Counted from the stretch's first letter, positions 37,457 to 46,808 are shown. The stretch is DNA of 64,000 nt from Malaciobacter mytili LMG 24559 (GCF_003346775.1 NZ_CP031219.1:1-64000), one strand, 5' to 3'. Notes: generated by a model from the sequence alone, not told the origin. Made by a program: numbers and translations.

Positions 37457-38719
37457 TTAGTAAGTTCCTTGAGTATAAATAACAAACTTAGAAGCAAGCT
37501 CTTCAAGTTCTTTATTTACTTTTTCTTGAAGTTGCGTATTTTCAATGTCATCTAATACATCACATATTTTATTTGCTATATATTCAAACTCTTCTTCTTT
37601 CATCCCTCTTGCTGTTAATGCTGGGCTTCCTATTCTTATACCACTTGTTACAAATGGACTTCTTGTCTCTCCTGGTACTGTATTTTTATTTACTGTTATC
37701 CCTGCTTTCCCTAATGCTGCATCTGCATCTTTCCCTGAAAATGGTTTATTTAAAAATGATACTAATACTAAGTGATTATCTGTTCCATTACTTACTAAAT
37801 CATATCCTCTTTTTACTAGTACTTCTGCTAATACTTTTGCATTTGCTTTTACTTGTTTTGCATACTCTTTCCATTGTGGTTTTAAAACTTCTCCAAATGC
37901 TACTGCTTTTGCTGCTATTACATGTACTAATGGTCCACCTTGTAATCCTGGGAAAATTGCACTATTGATTTTTTTTGCTATTTCCTCATCATTTGTCATT
38001 ATCATCCCACCTCTTGGACCTCTTAATGTCTTATGAGTTGTTGTTGTTACTATATCTGCGTATGGGAATGGGCTTTGGTGCTCTCCTGCTGCTACTAGTC
38101 CTGCTACATGTGCTATATCTGCAAATAAAATTGCTCCTACTTCATCTGCTATTTCTTTAAATCTTTTAAAATCTATCTCTCTTGCGTATGCACTTGCTCC
38201 ACATACTATAATTTTTGGTTGAACTATTTTTGCTATATCTAATACTTTATCATAGTTAATTCTTCCATCAAGTTCTACTCCATAATAGAATGCTTGATAG
38301 TTCTTACCTGAAAAAGATGGTTTTGAACCATGTGTTAAGTGTCCTCCATGTGATAAATCCATTCCTAGGATTTTATCTCCTGCACTTAATAATGCTGCAT
38401 ATACTGCACCATTTGCTTGGCTTCCTGAATGTGGTTGTACATTTGCATATTTACATCCAAAGATTTCGCATGCTCTATTGATTGCTAATTGTTCTACTTC
38501 ATCAGCAAATTCACATCCTCCATAATATCTTTTATATGGATAACCCTCTGCATATTTATTTGTAAAAATAGAACCCATTGCTTGCATTACTGCTGGGCTT
38601 GTAAAGTTTTCACTTGCTATCATCTCTAAATGATTTGTTTGTCTTTTTAATTCATTCTCTATGATGGAAAATACTTTTTCATCTGCTTGTGCTAAGTTCT
38701 CATTTGATAAAAAACTCAT
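37457..38719 (-). CDS. glyA: Serine hydroxymethyltransferase
   Basis: PLP enzyme converting serine and tetrahydrofolate to glycine and methylene-tetrahydrofolate. The 420-residue protein has [16 protein letters not shown]-like N-terminal residues, [12 protein letters not shown], and the PLP-lysine motif [15 protein letters not shown]. All match the family. It is a single-gene unit with its own terminator. Its codon choice is unusually uniform, which creates long open frames on the opposite strand that are not genes. Confidence 0.97.
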   Translation of the reverse strand: MSFLSNENLAQADEKVFSIIENELKRQTNHLEMIASENFTSPAVMQAMGSIFTNKYAEGYPYKRYYGGCEFADEVEQLAINRACEIFGCKYANVQPHSGSQANGAVYAALLSAGDKILGMDLSHGGHLTHGSKPSFSGKNYQAFYYGVELDGRINYDKVLDIAKIVQPKIIVCGASAYAREIDFKRFKEIADEVGAILFADIAHVAGLVAAGEHQSPFPYADIVTTTTHKTLRGPRGGMIMTNDEEIAKKINSAIFPGLQGGPLVHVIAAKAVAFGEVLKPQWKEYAKQVKANAKVLAEVLVKRGYDLVSNGTDNHLVLVSFLNKPFSGKDADAALGKAGITVNKNTVPGETRSPFVTSGIRIGSPALTARGMKEEEFEYIANKICDVLDDIENTQLQEKVNKELEELASKFVIYTQGTY

Positions 38720-38809
38720 ATTATTCTCCTTTAACTTATTTTATTAAACTTCTAAATCTTCGAAAGTATAACTAAATTAAAAATTATACACAATCCAGAT
38801 ATTGCTAAT

Positions 38810-40156
38810 TTATTTAAAACTATCATTTCTTGGATATATAAATGATATAACCTGTTCTTTATAAACTTCATTTGGTTTTTCTTTTGCAAACATTATAATT
38901 TTAAGTTTAATTGGTGTTGATTTTGTATCAGATAAAAACAGCCTTTTTTTTGTTTCTATAATTAATACTTTTTTAACTCTTTTATCAATTTCAAGTTTAA
39001 AAGGTTTAAATCTTTTTATCTCAAAGTTTTCATTATCTTCAAGTTTTATATCAAAAGTATAAGCCTCTTTAGACCTATTTTGTATAGTTAATAAATAGTT
39101 ATTTGAAACTTGAGCATTATTTTTTATTTCATATAGATTTGTTGTTTTATTTACATTTAGTAAAAAATACTCTTTTTTTGAAGCTGAAAAGATTAGTAAA
39201 ACTACACATATTGCTATTGCTAAATAGTACATAATATTTCTAAGACTAAAAAATTGTGTTTTTGTATCTTTTAGTACTTCATTTGTACTTCCCCAATTTA
39301 CAAGTGTTTTTTTACCAAGTTTTCCCATTACACTTGTACAAGCATCTACACATTCTAAACAGTTAATACATTCAACTTGTAAACCTTTTCTAATATCTAT
39401 TCCTGTTGGACAAATTTTAACACAAGCTTCACAAGTAGTACACTCTTGAGCTGCATCCCACTGTTTTACATTAAAAATAGACTTTTGTCCTTTTTCATAG
39501 ATATTCCCTCCTCTATTTGTATTATAAATAGCTTGGATTGTATTATCATCATATAAAACAGACTGTATTCTAGAGTAAGGACAAACATAAGTACAAAAAT
39601 GTTCCTTTGTAAAAACAATATCATATACTAAAAACAGTGCTACTGTTACAATAAACATTACCATAAATACATGTTCTTGTGGGTTTTGCATATATATGAA
39701 GAAATCTTTAGGTGGAATAAAATACCACATAAAATTAGTTGAAATAATTAGTGCTAAAATTCCAAAAATACCAATTGCTAGTACTTTTTTTATTTTATTT
39801 TCTGTTTTTGAATAATCAATATTTTTTTGTTTATTTTTTATTCTTCTTAGATTAAAGATTTTTGATTCTAATAAATCTCTATAAATTACTCTAAAGATAG
39901 TTTGTGGACAGGCCCATCCACACCAAACTCTACCTCCAATAGCAGTCATTGCAAAAATACCAATAAAAAGAATCATAAGTAAAAATGGCATTATATAAAG
40001 TTCTTGCATTTCAAAGGCAAAACCTAAAAAATGAAATTCCATTCTATCAAATGATAATAATAACATATGATTCCCATTTACTGTTATAAAGGGTAATACT
40101 AATGTAAAAATAGTAATTGCAAAGAAGTTAAGATATCTTTTTTTTGCATACGTCAT
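38810..40156 (-). CDS. ccoG: Cytochrome c oxidase accessory protein CcoG
   Basis: Membrane iron-sulfur protein (RdxA/FixG family) that reduces copper for cbb3 oxidase assembly. The 448-residue protein has several membrane helices, the N-terminal WCGWACPQTIF and VCPYSRIQ motifs, and two ferredoxin-type clusters CTTCEACVKICPTG and CINCLECVDACTS. A C-terminal Ig-like domain is also present. AGGAGG precedes the ATG. The oxidase genes themselves are not in the window. Confidence 0.95.
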   Translation of the reverse strand: MTYAKKRYLNFFAITIFTLVLPFITVNGNHMLLLSFDRMEFHFLGFAFEMQELYIMPFLLMILFIGIFAMTAIGGRVWCGWACPQTIFRVIYRDLLESKIFNLRRIKNKQKNIDYSKTENKIKKVLAIGIFGILALIISTNFMWYFIPPKDFFIYMQNPQEHVFMVMFIVTVALFLVYDIVFTKEHFCTYVCPYSRIQSVLYDDNTIQAIYNTNRGGNIYEKGQKSIFNVKQWDAAQECTTCEACVKICPTGIDIRKGLQVECINCLECVDACTSVMGKLGKKTLVNWGSTNEVLKDTKTQFFSLRNIMYYLAIAICVVLLIFSASKKEYFLLNVNKTTNLYEIKNNAQVSNNYLLTIQNRSKEAYTFDIKLEDNENFEIKRFKPFKLEIDKRVKKVLIIETKKRLFLSDTKSTPIKLKIIMFAKEKPNEVYKEQVISFIYPRNDSFK

Positions 40157-40238
40157 AAACGCCTCCTAAAATATTTAATAACACTTTAGTGACATTTGGT
40201 GGCAAAAAAGTAAGCTAGAAATAAAAAAGTAAAAATTT

Positions 40239-40269
40239 GTCAAATTAGATATATTTTATCTAATTTGAC
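40239..40269 (-). terminator. Terminator overlapping the proA stop codon
   Basis: GTCAAATTAGATA / TATCTAATTTGAC, a perfect 13-bp stem with a 5-base loop that starts inside the proA coding end. On the minus strand a T-rich stretch follows. Confidence 0.75.
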
Positions 40270-41488
40270 CATTTCCTAAGATTTTATATTTAAATGTTGT
40301 AAGATCATTTATTCCCATAGGTCCTCTTGAGTGAAGCTTATTTGTAGATATACCCACTTCAGCTCCAAGTCCAAATGCCCCTCCATCAGTAAATCTTGTA
40401 CTAGCATTTGCATATACACAAGCAGCATCTACTTCATCTAAGAATTTATTAATAGTTGAGTAATTTTCACTAATAATACATTCAGAGTGTCCTGAACCAT
40501 GTTTATTAATATGATAAATTGCTTCATTTACATCTTTTACTATTTTTATAGATAAGATATTTGCAAGATACTCAGTATCATAATCTTCTACTGTTGCACA
40601 TTGAATATCTATAATCTTTCTTGTCTCTTCACAACCTCTAAGCTCTGTTTGTTGATATACAAAAGCTTCATGAAGTGCAGGTAAGATATAGTTTGCTACT
40701 TCTTTATGTACTAATAAAGTCTCCATAGAGTTACAAACTCCTGGTCTAGAGCATTTTGCATTTATTGCAATTTCTAAGGCTTTTTTGCCATCTGCATATT
40801 TATCAATATATGTATGACATAATCCTTTATCATGTTTTACCACAGGAACAGTAGCATTTTGACTTACAAATTTTATAAGTGCTTCTCCTCCTCTTGGTAC
40901 AATTAAATCCACATATTTATCTTGTGTTATAAGTTTTGCAACACCCTCTCTACTTGAATCTGGAAGTAAAGAGATAGCCTGTTCGGGAAGTTTATTTTTG
41001 GCTAATACATTTCTTAAGATATTTGCGATGGCTTGATTACTATTATGGGCTTCTTTTCCACCTTTTAATACACAAACATTACCACTTTTAAAACAAAGTG
41101 CAGCAGTATCACTTGTAACATTTGGTCTACTTTCATAAATAATCCCAATTACTCCAATAGGAATAGATACTTTTTGAATATTTAATCCATTTTCTGTTAC
41201 CCAGCCATCTAAAGTTTTACCCACTGGGTCTTTTAAAGCAGCAATTTCTCTTATTGCTTTTGCCATTGCTTTTACTCTATCCGCTGTTAGTAAAAGTCTA
41301 TCTTTTAAATCAAGGCTTAAATTATTATTTTCAGCTTCTTTCATATCTTTTGAATTATTATGAACTATAAAGTCACAATGTTCAATTAAAGCATCTGCCA
41401 TTTGATTTAATACTTTATTCTTAGTTTCTCCACTTAAAGTAGCAATTTCTCTACTTATTTTTTTTGATTCTTCCAAAAATTGTTGCAT
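40256..41488 (-). CDS. proA: Gamma-glutamyl phosphate reductase
   Basis: Second step of proline synthesis: NADPH-dependent reduction of glutamyl phosphate to the semialdehyde. The 410-residue aldehyde-dehydrogenase-fold protein has VPIGVIGIIYESRPNVT, the catalytic Cys in KCSRPGVCNSMETLLVH, and C-terminal FTDGGAFGLGAEVGISTNKLHSRGPMG, all family hallmarks. proB is not adjacent. Its end is part of a perfect hairpin terminator. Confidence 0.96.
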   Translation of the reverse strand: MQQFLEESKKISREIATLSGETKNKVLNQMADALIEHCDFIVHNNSKDMKEAENNNLSLDLKDRLLLTADRVKAMAKAIREIAALKDPVGKTLDGWVTENGLNIQKVSIPIGVIGIIYESRPNVTSDTAALCFKSGNVCVLKGGKEAHNSNQAIANILRNVLAKNKLPEQAISLLPDSSREGVAKLITQDKYVDLIVPRGGEALIKFVSQNATVPVVKHDKGLCHTYIDKYADGKKALEIAINAKCSRPGVCNSMETLLVHKEVANYILPALHEAFVYQQTELRGCEETRKIIDIQCATVEDYDTEYLANILSIKIVKDVNEAIYHINKHGSGHSECIISENYSTINKFLDEVDAACVYANASTRFTDGGAFGLGAEVGISTNKLHSRGPMGINDLTTFKYKILGNGQIR

Positions 41489-41570
41489 TTTCTTTCCCTA
41501 ATTTTTTTACAAATGAAAGTTATTTTATCTAAAGTTTGTTTATATTTGAAGTATGAAGGAGTTTTGTAGT

Positions 41571-41597
41571 AAAAAGAGGGATTTAATCCCTCTTTTT
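41571..41597 (-). terminator. Terminator after trxA (minus strand)
   Basis: AAAAAGAGGGATT / AATCCCTCTTTTT, a near-perfect 13-bp inverted repeat with T-runs at both ends, just past the trxA stop. Confidence 0.8.
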
Positions 41598-41917
41598 TAT
41601 GCAATAATTGAATTTAATTTATCAGTTAATGCTTGTTTAGAAGAAGCACCAACCATTTGATCTACAATCTCACCATCTTTCATAAAAATAATAGTAGGAA
41701 TAGATCTAATTCCGTATTTAACAGCTAAGTCTTGTTGCTCATCTGTATTTACTTTACAAATATTTGCTTTACCTTCAAAATCAGCACCTAATTCTTCAAT
41801 CACAGGAGCTAACATTCTACAAGGTCCACACCAAGGAGCCCAGAAATCTACTAAAGATACTCCATTTGCAACTGTACTATCAAAATTATCTTGTGTTAAA
41901 TCAATATATTTTCCCAT
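41597..41917 (-). CDS. trxA: Thioredoxin
   Basis: The 106-residue cytoplasmic disulfide reductase has active site WCGPC (C30, C33), the cis-Pro region IRSIPTIIFMKDGE and the buried Asp near FWAPW. It supplies electrons to ribonucleotide reductase and other targets. It is divergent from an HxlR-family regulator, with 144 bases between them that hold candidate operator repeats. The redox partner thioredoxin reductase is not next to it. Confidence 0.97.
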   Translation of the reverse strand: MGKYIDLTQDNFDSTVANGVSLVDFWAPWCGPCRMLAPVIEELGADFEGKANICKVNTDEQQDLAVKYGIRSIPTIIFMKDGEIVDQMVGASSKQALTDKLNSIIA

Positions 41918-41974
41918 AAAATTTCCTTTATATTTTTTAATGGCTGAATTTTATCTATTTAGAAACTATTTGTC

Positions 41975-42020
41975 AAGTATGTACTTATTAGTTTTATAGT
42001 AACTATTAAGTAACTATTAA
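41975..42020. promoter_or_regulatory. Repeats in the trxA-hxlR divergent promoter region
   Basis: Two adjoining copies of AGTAACTATTA (41998-42008 and 42009-42019) follow AAGTA-TG-TACTT (41975-41986). ATAGT-A-ACTAT (41996-42006) is a small palindrome. Half-sites of the TACT/AGTA kind are known for HxlR-family regulators such as YodB. Binding here is inference. Confidence 0.45.
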
Positions 42021-42061
42021 AAATAAAAGCTGTAAAATTATAAAAAATTAAAGGCTAACTT

Positions 42062-42424
42062 ATGGAATCAAAAAAATATAATTGCTTTTTCCAACTTGCT
42101 ACTGATATAATTGGTGGTAAATGGAAAGGTATGGTTCTTTGGGCTTTAAAAAAAGATGTAAGAAGAAATGGGGAGTTAAAAAGACTTATTCCTAATATTT
42201 CACAAAAAATGCTAACTCAACAATTAAGAGAGCTTGAAGAAGCTGGAATTGTAGAAAGAATAGTATATCCTGTAATTCCTCCTAAAGTGGAATATAAACT
42301 TACAAGTGCAGGAGAGAAACTAATTCCTATTTTATATGATTTACATGATTGGGGAAAAGAGTATGCAAAAAACAATGAAATAGGAATAAAGTTTAGTGAA
42401 GATGCTCATTGTGTTATCGATTAG
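42062..42424 (+). CDS. HxlR-family transcriptional regulator 1
   Basis: The 120-residue winged-helix regulator has the family core IGGKWKGMVLWALKKDVRRNGELKRLIPNISQKMLTQQLRELEEAGIV, then YPVIPPKVEYKLTSAG (written in two parts). A single N-terminal Cys (C8) precedes the domain, at about the place where redox-sensing cysteines occur in YodB/HypR relatives. It is divergent from trxA. The gene at 42449 is convergent and a second HxlR gene lies beyond it. Confidence 0.93.
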   Translation: MESKKYNCFFQLATDIIGGKWKGMVLWALKKDVRRNGELKRLIPNISQKMLTQQLRELEEAGIVERIVYPVIPPKVEYKLTSAGEKLIPILYDLHDWGKEYAKNNEIGIKFSEDAHCVID

Positions 42425-42427
42425 AAA

Positions 42428-42452
42428 ATAAAGGAATAAAAAATTCCTTTAT
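42428..42452. terminator. Bidirectional terminator
   Basis: ATAAAGGAAT-AAAAA-ATTCCTTTAT, a 10-bp perfect stem between convergent genes. Confidence 0.7.
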
Positions 42453-43423
42453 ATTTTTACTAAATATCTTCCTATTGCTTTTGAGTTTAGTATTTTATTA
42501 TAAGCCTCTTTTATTTGCTCTAAAGAGATTTGTGTTACTAAAGAGTTAATATTCTCAACTTTATACTCTTTTGCAACTTTTTGCCAGATTTTTTCTTTTT
42601 TCTCTAAACTTATTTCCACTGAATCAATACCGATTAATCTTACACCTCTTAAAATAAATGGAAATACATTTGTATTTAATTCATATGAAGAAGTTAATCC
42701 ACAACAAGTAGCAACACCATTATATTTTAGTTGTTTTAAACTATGAGCTAAATATTCTCCTCCTACTGTATCCACAACTCCATCATATTTTTCACTTAAA
42801 AGAGGTCTTTTATTTTCAATATCAAACTCTTGTCTTAAAATAACATCTTTTGCACCTAAAGATTTTAAAAACTCTATTTGTTCTTTTTTTCCTGTAATTG
42901 CACTAACTTCATATCCCAATTTTGATAAGATGCATACAGCAATACTTCCTACTCCTCCTGTTGCACCAGTAACTAAGATTTTACCTTTTGTTATATTATT
43001 TTGTTGCAGTTCATTAATACTTAGTGCAGCTGTTAATCCAGCAGTTCCATATATCATTATCTCTTTTTCATCAAGTTCTTTAGGAATTTTTATTGCCCAA
43101 GATGAAGGAACTTTTGCATACTCTTGATGTCCTCCATTTGTATTCATCCCAAAATCATAACCTGTTACTACTACTTTATCACCTTTTTTAAAGTTGCTAC
43201 TTTTAGACTCTATAACCTCTCCTGATACATCAATCCCTGTTATATGAGGAAAAACTTTTGTAACTCCTGGATTTCCTATTGAACTTAGAGCATCTTTATA
43301 ATTTAATGAAGAATATAAACACTTTATTAAAATTTCATCTTCTTTAATTGTTGGTATTTCTATATCTTTTATAGAAGCTTCATATTTTTTATCATCAATT
43401 TTTTCAACTACAAATGCTTTCAT
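42449..43423 (-). CDS. YhdH/AcuI-type quinone oxidoreductase family protein
   Basis: The 324-residue zinc-free medium-chain reductase has an N-terminal GroES-like domain with YSSLNYKDALSSIGNPGVTK and HITGIDVSGEV. An NADPH-binding LVTGATGGVGSIAVCILSKLGYEV follows, with VDTVGG later. Relatives reduce acrylyl-CoA or quinone-like enones. Its gene is divergent from the second HxlR regulator (111 bases apart) and convergent with the first, so control by an electrophile-sensing HxlR protein is plausible. Confidence 0.92.
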   Translation of the reverse strand: MKAFVVEKIDDKKYEASIKDIEIPTIKEDEILIKCLYSSLNYKDALSSIGNPGVTKVFPHITGIDVSGEVIESKSSNFKKGDKVVVTGYDFGMNTNGGHQEYAKVPSSWAIKIPKELDEKEIMIYGTAGLTAALSINELQQNNITKGKILVTGATGGVGSIAVCILSKLGYEVSAITGKKEQIEFLKSLGAKDVILRQEFDIENKRPLLSEKYDGVVDTVGGEYLAHSLKQLKYNGVATCCGLTSSYELNTNVFPFILRGVRLIGIDSVEISLEKKEKIWQKVAKEYKVENINSLVTQISLEQIKEAYNKILNSKAIGRYLVKI

Positions 43424-43534
43424 TTTTTCCCTTTAATTAAATATATTTAAAAAAGTTTAGCTAAAATAAATAAGAAGCGCAAGAACTTACACAAAAGATA
43501 TTTAGTTTCAAAAAAGATACTAAAGAGAAAAAAA

Positions 43535-43873
43535 ATGATAAAAGAAATAGAATATATAGATGATATAGAAAATGAAAAATGTCCAGTTGAAACAGCACTA
43601 GATGTTATAGATGGAAAATGGAAAATTTTAATACTTTGGTATTTAAGAAGAGATACAAAAAGATTTAATGAACTACAAAAACTTATGCCAAAAATCACAC
43701 AAAAGATGTTATCAACAAAATTAAAAGAGTTAGAAGATGATGGTATTATTTTAAGAGTTGTATATCCAGTAGTTCCACCAAAGGTTGAATACTCTTTAAC
43801 TTCTTATGGAATGAGTTTAAAACCTATTTTAAAGCAGTTATATTTATGGGGAGAGGAGCATAAAAAAAGATAA
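43535..43873 (+). CDS. HxlR-family transcriptional regulator 2
   Basis: The 112-residue regulator with core [27 protein letters not shown] and [16 protein letters not shown] is clearly related to the protein at 42062-42424. Cys16 lies just before the domain (KCPVETALD), a position where thiol switches are found in this family. It is divergent from the YhdH-type reductase, the most likely target. It ends in a strong shared terminator with gltX. Confidence 0.93.
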   Translation: MIKEIEYIDDIENEKCPVETALDVIDGKWKILILWYLRRDTKRFNELQKLMPKITQKMLSTKLKELEDDGIILRVVYPVVPPKVEYSLTSYGMSLKPILKQLYLWGEEHKKR

Positions 43874-43895
43874 AGAGAATTTCTCTTTATCTTTT
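43865..43895. terminator. Bidirectional terminator between hxlR 2 and gltX
   Basis: AAAAGATAAAGAGAA / TTCTCTTTATCTTTT, a 15-bp perfect inverted repeat with T-runs for both directions. Confidence 0.8.
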
Positions 43896-45285
43896 ATTTA
43901 AAGTTTTTATCTAAAGCTGTTCTAATTCTAAGATTTACTTCTTCGTATCCTAAAATTGCCATAATATCATAAACTGATGGAGCTTGTGTTCCTCCTGTTA
44001 AAGCTATTCTTATTGGTTGGAATAGTTGTGGGAATTTTAACTCAAATTTTTCAATAAATGGTTTTGTAACTGTTTCATAATCACAAGCTAAATGTAAAGA
44101 CTCTTTAGTCTCTTCTAAAGTTTTTAAATATGCATCTAAGAATTTTGCTGTATCTTCTTTTATAAATTTATTTACACCTTTTTCTTCATAGCTTTCTGGT
44201 CTATTTAAAATATTTGCAATTGCATCTTTTAATTCAACTAAAGTTTGAGCTCTCTCTTTTGTTAAATCTAAAATCATCTCTTTTTTATCATGACCTTCTA
44301 AATAACAATCAAAAAACTCTAATTCTTTAGATAATCTTTCATTTGAAATATTTTTAATATAGTGTGCATTTAACCAAAGTAATTTTTCTTGATTATAAGA
44401 TGATGCTGATTTATTTATATTTTGAGGATCAAAAAGTTCTAACATTTCTTCCATAGAAAAAATTTCTTGATCTTTATTTGACCATCCTAATCTTACTAAA
44501 AAGTTTAAAAGAGCTTCTGGTAAATAACCTTGATTTTTATACTCCATTACATCCATTGCACCATCTCTTTTAGATAGCTTTTTACCTTGTGGATTATTTA
44601 TCATTGGAACATGATAAAATTTTGGAATTTCAAATCCTAATGCTTCATAAACAATAATTTGTTTTGCTGTATTAGTTAAATGGTCATCTCCTCTAATTAC
44701 ATCAGTTATTCCCATTAATGCATCATCAATAGCAACAACAAAATTGTATGTTGGAAAACCATTGCTTCTAGCAATTACAAAATCATCCACTTCATCACAA
44801 TTGATATTCATTATAGATTTTACACCATCAACAAAAGTGATTTTTCCTTCTTGTGGTGCTTTAATTCTTACCACTGGTTCTACACCTTGAGGAGGAGTTC
44901 CTGTAAAGTCTCTATATCTTCCATCATATCTTGGTGTTTGCTTATTTGCCATTTGCTCTTCTCTTAAAGCATCTAGCTCTTCTTTTGACATATAACAATA
45001 GTAAGCTTTGCCATCATCTAAAAGTTGTTGAATATATTTTTTATAAATATCCATTCTTTGTGATTGGTATTCTACTACACCATCATAATTTAACCCTACC
45101 CAATCAAAAGCATTGATAATTGCTTTCATTGCATCTTCATTATTTCTTTGTGTATCTGTATCTTCAATTCTTAATCTAAATACACCATTTGTTTTTCTTG
45201 CCCATAAATAGTTGTATAAAGCTGTTCTTAATCCACCAATATGTAAATATCCTGTTGGGCTTGGTGCAAATCTTGTAACTGCCAT
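43894..45285 (-). CDS. gltX: Glutamyl-tRNA synthetase
   Basis: Charges tRNA-Glu. The 463-residue class I synthetase has the HIGH-type motif PTGYLHIGGLRTALYNYLWA, ADP-contacting RIEDTDTQRN, and the KMSKS-type motif KKLSKRDGA. Campylobacterota often have two GltX proteins (one for tRNA-Gln); which one this is cannot be decided here. The ATG overlaps the stop of an upstream 33-residue frame by one base (TAATG), and rlmN is upstream of that. Confidence 0.96.
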   Translation of the reverse strand: MAVTRFAPSPTGYLHIGGLRTALYNYLWARKTNGVFRLRIEDTDTQRNNEDAMKAIINAFDWVGLNYDGVVEYQSQRMDIYKKYIQQLLDDGKAYYCYMSKEELDALREEQMANKQTPRYDGRYRDFTGTPPQGVEPVVRIKAPQEGKITFVDGVKSIMNINCDEVDDFVIARSNGFPTYNFVVAIDDALMGITDVIRGDDHLTNTAKQIIVYEALGFEIPKFYHVPMINNPQGKKLSKRDGAMDVMEYKNQGYLPEALLNFLVRLGWSNKDQEIFSMEEMLELFDPQNINKSASSYNQEKLLWLNAHYIKNISNERLSKELEFFDCYLEGHDKKEMILDLTKERAQTLVELKDAIANILNRPESYEEKGVNKFIKEDTAKFLDAYLKTLEETKESLHLACDYETVTKPFIEKFELKFPQLFQPIRIALTGGTQAPSVYDIMAILGYEEVNLRIRTALDKNFK

Positions 45286-45386
45286 TATTCTTTATCCTTA
45301 TTTTTATAACTTTTAAAAAATCCAATTGCTGAGACTATTGCTACACTGGCAATAAATACTATCATTACAATATCAAGTGCTTCCAT
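45285..45386 (-). CDS. Putative 33-residue single-helix membrane protein between rlmN and gltX
   Basis: On the minus strand an ATG at 45386, preceded by AAGGAAG, opens a 33-codon frame that ends with a TAA sharing a base with the gltX ATG. It starts 14 bases inside the rlmN end. The peptide has a short N terminus (MEALDIVM), one hydrophobic helix ([16 protein letters not shown]) and a charged tail (KSYKNKDKE). Filling the gap exactly, with overlaps on both sides, argues for a real translationally coupled gene. I do not recognise a family. Confidence 0.65.
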   Translation of the reverse strand: MEALDIVMIVFIASVAIVSAIGFFKSYKNKDKE

Positions 45387-46440
45387 TAGCTTCCTTTTCT
45401 TTTAATTGACCACATGCAGCTGAGATATCAAGACCTTTTGATTCTCTTATAGTGCAAAGCAATCCTTTGCTTAATAAATACTCTTGGAATTTTACCATAT
45501 CTTTACTTTCTGGTCTTTGATATGTAGTACCTGGATATGGATTAAAATAGATTAAATTTACTTTTGCATTTATTCCATTTAAAAGTTTTACTAAATTATC
45601 TGCTGATTTTATATCATCATTTTTATCTTTAATAACTAGATATTCAAACATAACTTTTTTTCTAGTATCAATAGGAAATTTTCTAACAGCATCAATAATT
45701 GTTTTTATATTATAAGCTTTATTCATTGGAATTAATTCGCTTCTTAATTCATCATCAACAGCATGTAAAGAGATAGCTAATTGTATTCCTAAATCTTCTT
45801 TTCCAAGTTTCTCTATTTTTGTACTAATTCCTGAAGTTGAAACAGTTTGTCTTCTTCTACTAATTGCTAATCCATCAAGTTCACTAAATATCTTTACAGC
45901 TTTTACAAAGTTGTTGTAATTATCAAGTGGTTCACCCATACCCATATAAACTATATTTAAAGATTTATTTTCAGGTATTTCATTATCTCTTTTTATATTA
46001 ACAATTTGAGCTATATACTCTCCTACTGTTAAATTTCTAACAAAACCACCTTTTGCTGTAAGGCAGAAACTACACCCTACTTTACATCCAACTTGAGATG
46101 AGATACATACAGTATATTTTTCACTTCTTTCTATTGTTCCATCTTCAGCAATTTTTTTCTTTTTCATCAATAATAAAACAGCTTCAACAGTTACCCCATC
46201 ATGGAGCCTAAAAAGATATTTAATACTTCCATCTATACTTTTTTCTTTTTTTATAATTTGCATTACATCAATTGTATAGTTTTGTTTTAACTCTTCAATT
46301 AAGTCTTTTGGTAAATTTTTCATTTCTTCAAAAGAGCTAGCGTATTTTTTATATAGCCAGTTATATACTTGTTTTGCTCTAAATGAAGGTTTTAATTTTT
46401 CTTTTAATTCTTCTAAAGTGAAATCATAAATTGATTGCAT
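45373..46440 (-). CDS. rlmN: Dual-specificity RNA methyltransferase RlmN
   Basis: Radical-SAM enzyme methylating A2503 of 23S rRNA and A37 of some tRNAs. The 355-residue protein has the Cx3Cx2C cluster motif in [18 protein letters not shown], the GEP-like MGMGEPLDN, and the second catalytic Cys in SAACGQL near the C terminus. All fit RlmN rather than Cfr. Its end overlaps a small frame that leads into gltX. Confidence 0.95.
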   Translation of the reverse strand: MQSIYDFTLEELKEKLKPSFRAKQVYNWLYKKYASSFEEMKNLPKDLIEELKQNYTIDVMQIIKKEKSIDGSIKYLFRLHDGVTVEAVLLLMKKKKIAEDGTIERSEKYTVCISSQVGCKVGCSFCLTAKGGFVRNLTVGEYIAQIVNIKRDNEIPENKSLNIVYMGMGEPLDNYNNFVKAVKIFSELDGLAISRRRQTVSTSGISTKIEKLGKEDLGIQLAISLHAVDDELRSELIPMNKAYNIKTIIDAVRKFPIDTRKKVMFEYLVIKDKNDDIKSADNLVKLLNGINAKVNLIYFNPYPGTTYQRPESKDMVKFQEYLLSKGLLCTIRESKGLDISAACGQLKEKEANGST

Positions 46441-46559
46441 TTCTACCTTTCTTTCACATAATATATAATTATTATATCTTTTTTTTACCCTATTTTTGCT
46501 TTGGTAACATATCTAATTTTTATTCTAAAAAAATTAGATATGTTATTAAATTTAATTAA

Positions 46560-46579
46560 ATTGTTTCACGTGAAACAAT
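46560..46579. promoter_or_regulatory. parS-type centromere site 1
   Basis: ATTGTTTCACGTGAAACAAT, a perfect 20-bp palindrome containing the 16-bp chromosomal parS consensus TGTTTCACGTGAAACA. ParB would bind here to organise origin segregation. Confidence 0.9.
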
Positions 46580-46744
46580 GATATGAAAGAGTTAAATTTA
46601 TAAATAAAGTATTTATATATAAAATAAATAAAGATAAAGAAGTATTTAAAATAAATCGTAAATATGGAAGTATTTAAAAATAAAGATATAAAAATATTTT
46701 TATATTAAAACTAGAAAAAGTAATTATAAATTAGATTAAATTTA

Positions 46745-46775
46745 AAAGATTAAGAAATAAAAATTCTTAATCTTT
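46745..46775 (-). terminator. Hairpin downstream of the nucleosidase-like gene
   Basis: AAAGATTAAGAA / TTCTTAATCTTT, a perfect 12-bp stem with a 7-base loop followed on the minus strand by TTTT. It is a likely terminator of the gene at 46822-47358. Confidence 0.6.
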
Positions 46776-46792
46776 ATAAAAAAAATTTTTTA

Positions 46793-46808
46793 TGTTTCAC
46801 GTGAAACA
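46793..46808. promoter_or_regulatory. parS-type centromere site 2
   Basis: TGTTTCACGTGAAACA, an exact match to the 16-bp chromosomal parS consensus, 14 bases past the end of the nucleosidase-like gene. Confidence 0.9.

Noticed and set aside
37545-38481. Several Leu-rich open frames on the plus strand opposite glyA
   Set aside because: They arise from the uniform codon use of glyA on the minus strand (many GCA/GTA/CTA/ACA codons). They have no RBS and low-complexity Leu/His sequence, and overlap a secure gene.
38720-38809. Glycine riboswitch before glyA
   Set aside because: The leader is only about 90 bases of AT-rich sequence without the conserved aptamer cores.
43447-43698. 83-residue minus-strand frame over the second hxlR gene
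   Set aside because: It is a shadow of the hxlR coding sequence, with low-complexity Ser/Phe/Ile content.
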